A stretch of 24,590 nucleotides of DNA from positions 889,278 through 913,867 of the forward strand of contig BJOX01000145.1 of assembly GCA_009731375.1 (NCBI GenBank). The letters are read 5' to 3'. Each line of letters begins with the position of its first letter. Position 1 is the first letter of the stretch. The DNA is from Paulinella micropora (lineage: Eukaryota > Cercozoa > Imbricatea > Euglyphida). The translations under genes and the position numbers were made by a program. The notes under the pieces were generated by a model. That model ran no database searches, had not been told where the DNA came from, and saw nothing but the letters and a program-made list of their open reading frames with translations. This document shows, in pieces, positions 17,813 to 24,590 of this stretch.

Positions 17813-18488
17813 GAACGGTCTGTCCCAAGCAAGGGCGGCCGGCTCCCGAGCTTTGCCGCCCGGTGGTGCAAGCAGCGCCCACGTCCGGTTTTGCCCTGGT
17901 CCCCGGGGCCGAGACGACGATCCGGCCACCTAACCGCCCCTGTGCCTTTTTCAACAGCACTAGGTCTTTCCCGGGGGTTTGGTACGTCTGCGTGCGCTCG
18001 GGGCTTTCCCTGACAATCCGACACAGCCACTCGTATTCCTGCGGTTGTAGCCCCCCCGGCGGGACACCCCTTTCTAGCCGCCGGACGAGATCGAGGCTGA
18101 GTTCGTCTAGCGGGAAGGACCCCGGCGTGTCCCGCTCGGCCTCCACGAACCAGGCCTGGACGAACATACCGCGCGGCCGCCGCCGCTGTCGCTGGGCGGA
18201 AACCCCGTGCCTGGCGCTGGCGTCCGGCCCCAAGTTCTGGTCCCGGACCGGACGCACGAACGGTATTGAGATCACGTGCTTTTCCTCTTGCAAGACGTAC
18301 TCCGGCCGCGCGGCCGAGGTGGCAAGCCCCTGCAGTAGGGCCCTCTCTTGGCCGGGGAAGCGGACTTGGTACAGCTCAATGTAGCGAGGCAGCAGCACTG
18401 TATTCCAGTCGGTGCTGGGCACTCCCACTCCCTGCCCGCCCCCGTACAGCAGGCCTCCTCCGTGACGGAGCGTCCCGGTCAGTCGGCG
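17808..18488 (-). CDS. Frame Z: 226 residues, no ATG start, in phase after the TGA of Y
   Basis: Z follows the TGA of Y (18491-18489) directly and in the same phase. Coding character (G/C third positions) starts at the next codons, reading TLRHGGGLLYGGGQGVGVPSTDW. The only ATG near the 5' half is at 18167, 107 codons in; a GTG at 18428 has no special support. Other parts are LLPRYIELYQVRFPGQERALL, EEKHVISIPFVRPVRDQNLG, a basic stretch QRQRRRPRG and QEYEWLCRIVRE. The stop TAA lies inside the poly(A) signal. It may be a readthrough extension of Y, a separately started protein with a non-AUG start, or the remainder of a gene with a nonsense change. No family recognised. Confidence 0.6.
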   Translation of the reverse strand, partial: RRLTGTLRHGGGLLYGGGQGVGVPSTDWNTVLLPRYIELYQVRFPGQERALLQGLATSAARPEYVLQEEKHVISIPFVRPVRDQNLGPDASARHGVSAQRQRRRPRGMFVQAWFVEAERDTPGSFPLDELSLDLVRRLERGVPPGGLQPQEYEWLCRIVRESPERTQTYQTPGKDLVLLKKAQGRLGGRIVVSAPGTRAKPDVGAACTTGRQSSGAGRPCLGQTVQ

Positions 18489-21266
18489 TCAGTCTGCCTC
18501 CGCGCGAAGCGATGACCTGGTTAGCAGCCCGGCCAGTACCTTGGCGGCGCTTTGTTGTACGGACTCGACAATGTCGGACCCCATCGCGGCCGACCCGGAG
18601 AGAATCGCCCGGCCGAGGATGCCGCCGAGCATCTCCTGCACTCTAGCCACACTTCCAGTTACCGTGAGCGCTGCCAGGCCTCGGTGGCTTAGCAGCCGCA
18701 TGCTCTCGGAGATCAGCAACCGCCCCAAGCCTAGCTGTTCGCTGAGACCATGCCCCGTAAAGTCCTCTATGATCCGAGTTAGGTCCTGGCCGTAGCTATT
18801 CTGCACGGCCGCTACAGTAGTTGGCAGCCGCAGGTACCACCTGTTCCAGAGCTCCTCGCTAACAGCGGCCTGGCGCCAAGACCACGCGGACGGCTCCAGA
18901 TAGACGTAGATATCCCCCGCCAGGATCTGGATCTCGCGCATAGAAACATTCTCCAGGCTCTGGACCCTGTTTAGTGCCGAGGGGTCGATACTGCTCGCGG
19001 GGCTTTCTTGTGGTTCTTCCCGGATCCGTTCTAGCAGCCGCTGCCATAGCCTCTGCGCCCGGTCGCCGATGGAGTTGGAGGCCGCTCGCCAGAGCGAGGG
19101 GCGCGCAAACGAGAAGTACAACGTGCTCTGCCTAACCAGTCGCTCCCTAAACCAGCCGGCCTGTGTGCTGTGCAGAAGGCGCAGGTGAGACGTAGCCACG
19201 GGACACAGCTGCCGGGCCAGGAAAAAGGTGGTCTCCTCCACCTTCCCCCAGAACAAGCCCAGCAGATCAGGCCTACCGGCCTCGAAAACCTTCGCCTCCC
19301 CTGTTGGCGGTAGCGCGTACAAGACCTCCTGGGCAGCCCACAACACGACAGAAAAGGCCGTCAAAACGGGGCACTGCTCGCGCCTGGCTTCGCACTCCAG
19401 CGCAGCCGTTGCGATGGACTGTGCACTCCCCAGCTTGTACTCAGGCCAGACCTCGCGCTCGTACACGTGCGACGCCAGCAGCCGCTGCAGCGTGTCCCGC
19501 AACGCGGGCCAGCCGCTGTCGACGGGGCCGTCGAGGTCGCCCCGCCTCGGGCCGTCGTCGGGCTGGCCCCCTGCCGGCAGTAGCCGGTCACGGAGGAAGG
19601 ACTGTAGCTCGCCGCGGAAGGACTGTAGTTGTGACAGGAGGCTATCTACAGGATCGTCGGAGGAGGCCGGCGCCGTGGCGTTCGGGGCGGGGCTGCGGTC
19701 TACCAGCCCCTGCCAGAAGCAGCCGGCTAGTCCTTGCGCCTCCGAGAGGTATGCTTGGAAGGACGGCGGGGGCTCGGGCTCGCAGTGTTCTCCCCACTGC
19801 AGGTACATCAGCGGTAGGTTGCGCATGTGTGCGCCCAGTGCGGTCGCCGCCGCCCAAACGGTGCTGCAGTGGTACGGTAGGCCCCGCTGTAGCTCGGCCA
19901 ACTCCTGGTGGTACCGGGCCACCCGTGTCTGCCCGCCTGCTTGTAGTACTCGCTTCCGGTCGGCTTCGTACAGGTCAGACAGGAGCTGCGGACCCCCGGT
20001 CTCGTCGGCAAGTAAGGCTGTTACTGTCTGTCGCGCTCGCAGCAGGGCCGAGGCAGCGCTGGGGGCATACTCGGCGAGTTGCTGCACTTTGGCTGGCGTC
20101 ACTGGCTGGGAGCTGAAGAAAATCGCTAGCAGGGGGGCCACGTGGTGCGCAAAGGCAGCGAGGCTCGTGTACATGGTCTGGCTCTCGGACAGGACGTGCC
20201 ACTCATGTTCACGAGCAGGCGTCTCCGTGTCGTACAGCCTGGGCGGCCCGAGGCGGAGCACCGAGCGGTCCCACCAGCTCCTCGACGTTAGGCTCTGGCG
20301 CACATAGACCACGACATGGCTCGCTAGCACCGACATCCTGATGCCATCTGTCGCCGTTGCCCCGCCTCGTGACAGGTCTTGGTTGTACGCGTCCTGCATC
20401 GCGAGCGAACAAGCCACAAAGTTGGTGATAGTCAGAGGGAGGCTCAGCCCCCCCCAGTACTGCTCCAAGAGGCCGCTCTCCTGCAGTGCCGCCCGCTGGG
20501 CCGTCTCACAGTCGCTGTCCCACACCTGTATGTTCTCGGGCAGCAATAGCCGTAGGTACCTGAGCGCGCGCTCTACCGTCCCCATCGCGTAGTACTTGTG
20601 TGTGGCCTCGCCGTTGCGGAACTCCTCTCCCAGCTGTGCTAGATTAAAAAGGTTTACGCTGTAATTTCCTGCGCGTTCCAGGGCCTGCTGCACTAGCTCA
20701 ATGCGTGGCCCCAGCCTGGTTTCCGCGTGCAGGTCCCTGCTCCTGGCATCTGTGGTAAGGGTCGTCGATTCGCTAATGCGTCGTCGAAAATAGGCCTTCA
20801 CTTCTTGCTGCAGGGCTTGCAGTGCCTGCATGTTGACCGTGAGGTGGTTCTCTTCTATGCGCGGCAGGAATTGCGACAGGAAGGACGAGGCGAGCAGGTC
20901 AGTCAGGGACCTGAAGAGCGCGAGCTCCCGGTCACGGGGCGTGGGGTTGCGCCCCAGGTAGTCCAGGCCCAACTGTACGGAGTCGCTCCAGGGGTGGCCG
21001 CCATGCCAGAGGGCCCGGAGCCGGGCCTCCAGGGCCGGCCAGCCCGGCGCCGGGGCCAAGATCCCTTGGACGCACGCGGCCAGTGAAGGAACAGTACTGT
21101 TACCGGCGAGGCAGCTTGCGACCAGATCTAGGTAGGCCCCGTCCGAGGCCGCCTGCTTTTCTGCCCCGGCCAGATTGGATGGGCCGTGGCCGTAGGAGAT
21201 CGGAAGTATGTCGGGGGGGCCGCCGCTGTGCCTCAGGGACTGCCAGAAAGTCGTGACTGACGACAG
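18489..21266 (-). CDS. Frame Y: 925 codons, no ATG start, in phase after the TGA of X
   Basis: Y begins right after the TGA of X (21269-21267) and ends at TGA 18491-18489. A TTG at 21059 is sometimes taken as the start, but residues before it (SLRHSGGPPDILPISYGHG, DGAYLDLVASCLAG) are clearly of coding type. The first ATG is at 20831, 145 codons in. The protein is long and largely helical, with conserved-looking parts such as WHGGHPWSDSVQLGLDYLG, FLSQFLPRIEENHLTVNM, NIQVWDSDCETAQ, GGLSLPLTITNFVACSLAM and MRNLPLMYLQWGEHC, a Pro/Asp/Gly linker near residues 510-570 and ENVSMREIQILAGDIYVYLE. No signal peptide or catalytic motif is evident. Length and build suit a structural protein (inference). 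Confidence 0.7.
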   Translation of the reverse strand: MSSVTTFWQSLRHSGGPPDILPISYGHGPSNLAGAEKQAASDGAYLDLVASCLAGNSTVPSLAACVQGILAPAPGWPALEARLRALWHGGHPWSDSVQLGLDYLGRNPTPRDRELALFRSLTDLLASSFLSQFLPRIEENHLTVNMQALQALQQEVKAYFRRRISESTTLTTDARSRDLHAETRLGPRIELVQQALERAGNYSVNLFNLAQLGEEFRNGEATHKYYAMGTVERALRYLRLLLPENIQVWDSDCETAQRAALQESGLLEQYWGGLSLPLTITNFVACSLAMQDAYNQDLSRGGATATDGIRMSVLASHVVVYVRQSLTSRSWWDRSVLRLGPPRLYDTETPAREHEWHVLSESQTMYTSLAAFAHHVAPLLAIFFSSQPVTPAKVQQLAEYAPSAASALLRARQTVTALLADETGGPQLLSDLYEADRKRVLQAGGQTRVARYHQELAELQRGLPYHCSTVWAAATALGAHMRNLPLMYLQWGEHCEPEPPPSFQAYLSEAQGLAGCFWQGLVDRSPAPNATAPASSDDPVDSLLSQLQSFRGELQSFLRDRLLPAGGQPDDGPRRGDLDGPVDSGWPALRDTLQRLLASHVYEREVWPEYKLGSAQSIATAALECEARREQCPVLTAFSVVLWAAQEVLYALPPTGEAKVFEAGRPDLLGLFWGKVEETTFFLARQLCPVATSHLRLLHSTQAGWFRERLVRQSTLYFSFARPSLWRAASNSIGDRAQRLWQRLLERIREEPQESPASSIDPSALNRVQSLENVSMREIQILAGDIYVYLEPSAWSWRQAAVSEELWNRWYLRLPTTVAAVQNSYGQDLTRIIEDFTGHGLSEQLGLGRLLISESMRLLSHRGLAALTVTGSVARVQEMLGGILGRAILSGSAAMGSDIVESVQQSAAKVLAGLLTRSSLRAEAD

Positions 21267-21269
21267 TCA
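21254..21269 (-). promoter_or_regulatory. Hairpin containing the TGA between X and Y
   Basis: On the minus strand TGACTG-TCGT-CAGTCA forms a 6-bp stem with a 4-base loop, and the stem opens with the TGA of X itself. Stem-loops near stop codons can aid recoding, although usually they lie about 6-9 bases downstream and are larger. Function is uncertain. Confidence 0.4.
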
Positions 21270-22025
21270 GCCGGGCCACTCGAGGCCGGTGTAGTTGTTG
21301 TACACCACTACGACCACCGCCACGACGCCGGCCCACTTCAGGGCGGTGGTCAACCCCTGCCAACGGGCCTCCCAGACCGACAGAACACCCCAGGGCCACG
21401 CTAGCTCCGCCGCGCCGCCCACGCGGGACCTGACCACCTTCGCGTCCCCTCCCCCGGGCCCGGGGCCCCGGCGACGGGGCGCGCCAGGCCTCGCGAGCGC
21501 TCCGCCTGCGATCCCCTGGCGCCCCGGTCTGCGGTTCGGCTCGGCGCGTGCCGCCGTTGCGCCCCCGAGCCCAGGGGAGGGGGCGCGAGGAGGCAGGGCA
21601 GCGGATGGCGGGGAGTGGGGAGTCGGGGGGGGGCCGGGCCCCCGGCCCCCGCCGCTGCTGCCCGTACCAGTGTCTTCCGGCGTAGTCTTGAGGTCGAGCC
21701 GGTAGCCCAGCCCCAGGCAGCGCAGGTACCTGGCGTCCAGGAGCAGCCGCACCCACAGCGGGGCAGCCGCTGGTCCCGGCCTACCGGTGCCACGCGGGTA
21801 CCGGCGCCAGGCATCCTCGCTGATGGGGCCGAGAGCCAGGGCGGCCAAGCTCTGCAACCGACGAGGCACGTCCTGCCTGCGCACAGTAGCTGCCTCCTCC
21901 GGGTCATGTTCACTTGCTTGGTAAAACGCAAAAGCCTGCCTTGGAGTCTGGCCTAAGACATAACACCACAGGTCCCCCTCCCCGTCCGCCAGTCCGGTCC
22001 GGGACGCCTCTTGGTGCCGCTCCAT
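21267..22025 (-). CDS. Gene X: 252-residue protein with C-terminal hydrophobic anchor
   Basis: ATG at 22025 (MERHQEASRTGLADGEG) has G at -3 and G at +4; an in-frame ATG at 22124 lies inside a G/C hairpin and is less likely. The N-terminal half has DLWCYVLGQTPRQAFAFYQ, ALALGPISEDAWRRYPRG and LLLDARYLRCLGLGYRLDL. A Pro/Gly/Ala/Arg-rich linker follows (about residues 130-200). At the end lies a hydrophobic segment with AGVVAVVVVVY and then about ten residues to the TGA at 21269-21267. That resembles a tail-anchored membrane protein, if the TGA is a real stop. If it is read through, the segment would be an internal membrane span before Y. Divergent from the USP gene, 280 bases apart. Confidence 0.65.
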   Translation of the reverse strand: MERHQEASRTGLADGEGDLWCYVLGQTPRQAFAFYQASEHDPEEAATVRRQDVPRRLQSLAALALGPISEDAWRRYPRGTGRPGPAAAPLWVRLLLDARYLRCLGLGYRLDLKTTPEDTGTGSSGGGRGPGPPPTPHSPPSAALPPRAPSPGLGGATAARAEPNRRPGRQGIAGGALARPGAPRRRGPGPGGGDAKVVRSRVGGAAELAWPWGVLSVWEARWQGLTTALKWAGVVAVVVVVYNNYTGLEWPG

Positions 22026-22305
22026 ACCCCCGCCAGCGGGGGGCCTGACACCACAGAAGTGTTTGGGAGGTAGGGAACCTCGGTTCTCAAGCTGGGGAGG
22101 GTGCCGCGCGAGGGGGGGGGGCATGTGCCCCCCCCCGTCCCGACGGCGGGGTGCCCCGCGGGGGAGGAGGGAAAGGCGCTGGCAGAGAGAGGCACTGGCG
22201 GGGGCAGGGGAGGGGGGGTAAAGGAAAGGGGAAAGGTAGGTTGCTAACTCCGGAGGCCAGACAAAGTGGGAGGCCAGTGTCCAGCAGGCACGAGCTGTAG
22301 CCAAG
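22026..22305. promoter_or_regulatory. Divergent X/USP spacer with a 10-bp G/C hairpin
   Basis: The spacer should hold the promoters of X and the USP gene. At 22113-22136 a run of nine G and a C pairs with G and nine C around the 4-base loop ATGT. Further G/C runs follow, including a GGGG-TG-CCCC element near 22147-22160. I see no clear TATA box. Confidence 0.5.
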
Positions 22306-24590
22306 ATGGACGGCACGGCCCCCTACCCGGTAGCAGCGACCTTCTCCGCCGTCCAGCTAGTCCACCGGGTACTCACGGACCCGCGGGTGGCCCACGCCGG
22401 CAGCGGCTACCGCGGCGCTTGGCTGCTGTACCTGCAGCTAGCGGGCCTGCGGCCGCTCGGCCCGCTCCCGCCCCCGGCCCGGCGGGTCGGCACCCCGGAC
22501 TCCGCTGCCTGGCAGGAGCTGGCCCGGCTGGCCGGCCTGCCCACACCCTTCGGCCTGCTGGCTCGCCTCCTGGCGGAGGGCGGCCCCCCCGGGCCGGAAC
22601 TACCGCTCCCCGCGGAGAGGCCGGTTTTCGCCCGCCTGCGCCAAGGGCTCTGGCCCGGCCGGCGGAGCCCGCTGGTCCGGCGCTGGTTGCTGCAGGCGGT
22701 CGTGGCGTTGCTGTTCGACGAGCCCCTCCCCAGCAGCGCCCTCGCCGAGATCTCCCAAAGTGTACGGGACGACCGGCACTGGCAGCTAGTCGTGGGGCCG
22801 GAGCTGCGCTACGTACTGCAAGTGCTGGACACCCTAGCGGACGAAACGGATCGGAGGGTACTCCGGGCGCTACAAGACGTCGCCAGCACCGGGCGCGACA
22901 GACGGTTAGCACTACGCGCGCAAGTGCTGTCCAGGCTGAGCGCTAGCGAGCTCTGGAGGCCACGGATGCAGTTCAGGGGGCTGGAGGAGGGGCACACGAC
23001 GGCGGCGGCCGGCACTGATGAGTTTTTGCGACTCCTGGCCATCGCCACGGGCGGGCTGCTGTTGCTCGATGAGTATTTTCTGCCCCGCCAACTAAGGGGG
23101 GCATGGTCCGTAGACAAGGTTTTGAAAACCCTAGCCCCAGAGCCTGGCGAAGGCCGGTTGCTTGTCCCGCCCAACTCCCTGAGGCGGGGGCTGCCGGGGC
23201 TGCTGTACCGGAGCAGGGAACTGGAGCTGGGCGGGGGTCGGCTGGGAGCGGTGCTGAGCGAAGGCCGGCTGGGAGCGGTGCTGAGCGAAGGCCCCCCCAG
23301 CGACGCCCAAGCCCGGTGGAATCCGCGCCAGCCGGGGCTGCTGGAGAAAAAGTTCACGAATTGCTTTTTTAATTCCGCGCTCCAGTTCCTGGCCGCCCTG
23401 TTGTGCCCCCTGCCGGCCGGACAGAGGCAGTGCCAGGACCGCGGCTGCTTGGCTTGCTGTTTGGCGCGCTGTGTCAAGCTCTTGCAAGGGCCAAAAAAGC
23501 AGGTCGTGGTGCGTTACGTCGAGCGGAGATACGACCGGCAGGGCGCGATCCTACACGTGCCCAATCACAGGGATATCCTTCAGGCGTTCGAAGCGCTGTC
23601 CCTTGGGGTTCGGGACCGTGGCCGCTCAGCAGATCAACCCCAGATGTACGAGTTGAAAACCGACTCAGCTGCCGCGTGTGTCGGCAGATTGCTAGAGCTT
23701 GCACTAGCCCCGACACCGTCTTCCCGGGACTGCAGCATCCGTAGCTGGCTGGAGGAGCTGTCCCGTGTTCGCTATGGCCTGCTCGGCGCCGGGCCAGAGG
23801 GCGAGGCAGCTAGGCAGGGCCCCCTGCAGATCCTGGCCTGCACCCCCCCGCCCTACTCGGCCGCCTCGAACTCCGTCACGCTACAGCACATGCTCGACCA
23901 GGCGTTACCGTATCCCTCCGACGGGGTCTTCTTTCTGGCCGACGAGAAAGAAAGCGTAGGTACCGGGTGGCAACCCGATGAAAAAGGAAGCGTGGCTACG
24001 GGGCGGCAACCCGAATGGCTGTTGCTGGAGACGCAGCTGGGGAACCTGACCCTGGACTTGGTAAATACCCTGCCCAACGTCTTGGTGCGGCTGGCGGGTT
24101 CCGCTAAGCCGGTGGAGTTCTGGCTCGAGTCGGCGTGCTTCAGGCTGGAGCACATCAAGCCGGAACACTACGTGGTGGTCCGGCGTGGGTGGGGAGGAGA
24201 CGGTGTGCACAGCGGCTGGCACTGCCTCGACGGCGAGCGACTGGTCAGCGGCAGTCTTTGGCAAGCACTGGAGGGGGTCACCGCCGGCCGGGACGACGTC
24301 CTCGACCAGCACCCTCTCAGGCCCGTTATGTTTTTGCTAAGGCGGCGACGGAGCCGGACACATTTGACCATTATAGGCGACGCAGTACAACGGGCTGCGT
24401 ACGAGCGCGATCACCGGGCGTGGACGCGGGGGGTCCGGACCGCGCTGACAGCTGGCATGCCCCATTTCGCCGACATGTGGCCGCCGGAGCGACCCCTCTC
24501 GGAGTCGTCACTCATCTTTGTACCTGCAGAGCGCGCTGGGACAAGCACGACCGCCCCCCCCCCCCCCCCCCCCCCCGCCCCCCCCACCCC
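22306..24590 (+). CDS. Ubiquitin-specific protease (USP, peptidase C19-like), 3' end beyond window
   Basis: ATG at 22306 has an excellent Kozak context (CCAAGATGG), and the frame stays open for 761 codons to the right edge. Residues 1-340 are unassigned, with a hydrophobic stretch near 245-258. The Cys box is at 350-360 (FTNCFFNSALQ), with C353 the likely nucleophile and N352 before it. The His box is HYVVVRRGW...SGWHCLD, with H621 the likely base and D642 the likely third residue. The spacing of 268 residues fits a compact USP catalytic domain. A C-x4-C-x2-CC-x3-C cluster (376-389) could be a zinc-binding finger. The USP family removes ubiquitin from proteins; the substrate here is unknown. 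The region ends in a poly-Pro tract. USPs are common in eukaryotes and occur in some large DNA viruses. Confidence 0.82.
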   Translation, partial: MDGTAPYPVAATFSAVQLVHRVLTDPRVAHAGSGYRGAWLLYLQLAGLRPLGPLPPPARRVGTPDSAAWQELARLAGLPTPFGLLARLLAEGGPPGPELPLPAERPVFARLRQGLWPGRRSPLVRRWLLQAVVALLFDEPLPSSALAEISQSVRDDRHWQLVVGPELRYVLQVLDTLADETDRRVLRALQDVASTGRDRRLALRAQVLSRLSASELWRPRMQFRGLEEGHTTAAAGTDEFLRLLAIATGGLLLLDEYFLPRQLRGAWSVDKVLKTLAPEPGEGRLLVPPNSLRRGLPGLLYRSRELELGGGRLGAVLSEGRLGAVLSEGPPSDAQARWNPRQPGLLEKKFTNCFFNSALQFLAALLCPLPAGQRQCQDRGCLACCLARCVKLLQGPKKQVVVRYVERRYDRQGAILHVPNHRDILQAFEALSLGVRDRGRSADQPQMYELKTDSAAACVGRLLELALAPTPSSRDCSIRSWLEELSRVRYGLLGAGPEGEAARQGPLQILACTPPPYSAASNSVTLQHMLDQALPYPSDGVFFLADEKESVGTGWQPDEKGSVATGRQPEWLLLETQLGNLTLDLVNTLPNVLVRLAGSAKPVEFWLESACFRLEHIKPEHYVVVRRGWGGDGVHSGWHCLDGERLVSGSLWQALEGVTAGRDDVLDQHPLRPVMFLLRRRRSRTHLTIIGDAVQRAAYERDHRAWTRGVRTALTAGMPHFADMWPPERPLSESSLIFVPAERAGTSTTAPPPPPPPAPPT
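23239..23292 (+). repeat. Exact 27-bp tandem duplication in the USP gene
   Basis: Two identical 27-base units (23239-23265 and 23266-23292) code for two copies of RLGAVLSEG, just before the catalytic domain. The duplication is in frame and perfect, hence recent or maintained. Confidence 0.95.
23938..24012 (+). repeat. Two 12-residue degenerate repeats in the USP catalytic region
   Basis: DEKESVGTGWQP and DEKGSVATGRQP follow each other at about residues 546-569, between the Cys and His boxes. They look like an in-frame duplicated insert in a surface loop. Confidence 0.7.
24555..24590 (+). repeat. Poly-C tract coding poly-Pro at the right edge
   Basis: A run of more than twenty C, broken once by G and once by A, codes for a poly-Pro stretch in the USP frame. 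Assembly through such a run is unreliable, so the phase beyond the window is uncertain. Confidence 0.8.

Noticed and set aside
17808-22025. TGA as selenocysteine or a fully reassigned codon
   Set aside because: Only two TGAs occur in about 1,400 codons, both at boundaries, and Trp and Cys use normal codons throughout. No selenocysteine-type RNA element was identified.
1-24590. CRISPR arrays, tRNA, rRNA, insertion sequences
   Set aside because: No spaced palindromic repeats, cloverleaf-type sequence, rRNA-like stretches or transposase frames were seen. The tandem repeats are either coding or simple microsatellites.
24555-24590. Poly-C tract as a telomere or genome end
   Set aside because: It continues the USP reading frame as poly-Pro and ends only because the window ends.

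Overview
The window looks like a piece of a GC-rich large double-stranded DNA virus, or a virus-derived element, of a eukaryote, assembled by whole-genome shotgun. About ten long, intron-free reading frames sit on both strands. Eukaryotic poly(A) signals (AATAAA/ATTAAA) are placed tightly, and partly shared, between convergent genes. Some starts have good Kozak context, and there is no rRNA, tRNA, Shine-Dalgarno pattern or operon of bacterial type. No core viral gene (polymerase, terminase, major capsid, packaging ATPase) is recognisable, so the lineage, and even the viral assignment, is inference. Only one gene can be assigned to a family with confidence: a ubiquitin-specific protease at the right end.

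Layout, left to right. A (+, partial at the left edge) and B (+) are separated by a G/C-homopolymer spacer. Next is a 310-base tail region with a duplicated 33-mer, an ACT microsatellite and a hairpin. C (-) is a ~1.6 kaa coiled-coil and repeat protein whose first domain is split by a -1 frame change. A divergent purine/pyrimidine-rich spacer follows, then D (+, Cys/His-rich, cut by a gap), E (+) and I (-, cut by a gap). G/H (+) is broken by a frame change and a gap. F (+) is interrupted by an assembly gap whose two edges are the same 211 bases. Then comes the minus-strand trio X-Y-Z, three adjoining coding frames in the same phase separated only by single TGA codons. The last gene is the ubiquitin-specific protease (+, open at the right edge), divergent from X.

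Five N-runs are present. At least two (8577-8586 and 16356-17337) are flanked by near-identical sequence and look like unmerged contig ends, not missing DNA. Removing the duplicated sequence restores phase by coordinate arithmetic in E and, with a 14-base duplication also discounted, in F.

The best candidate for something unusual is X-Y-Z. Neither Y nor Z has an ATG near its beginning, coding character starts at the codon after each TGA, the three frames share phase, and only one poly(A) signal serves them. Readthrough, non-AUG initiation, or a sequence with two nonsense changes are the live explanations. The functions of A-I and X-Z are unknown; coiled coils, repeats, a tail-anchor-like segment and a deubiquitinase would fit structural, tegument-like or host-interaction roles, but that is inference.
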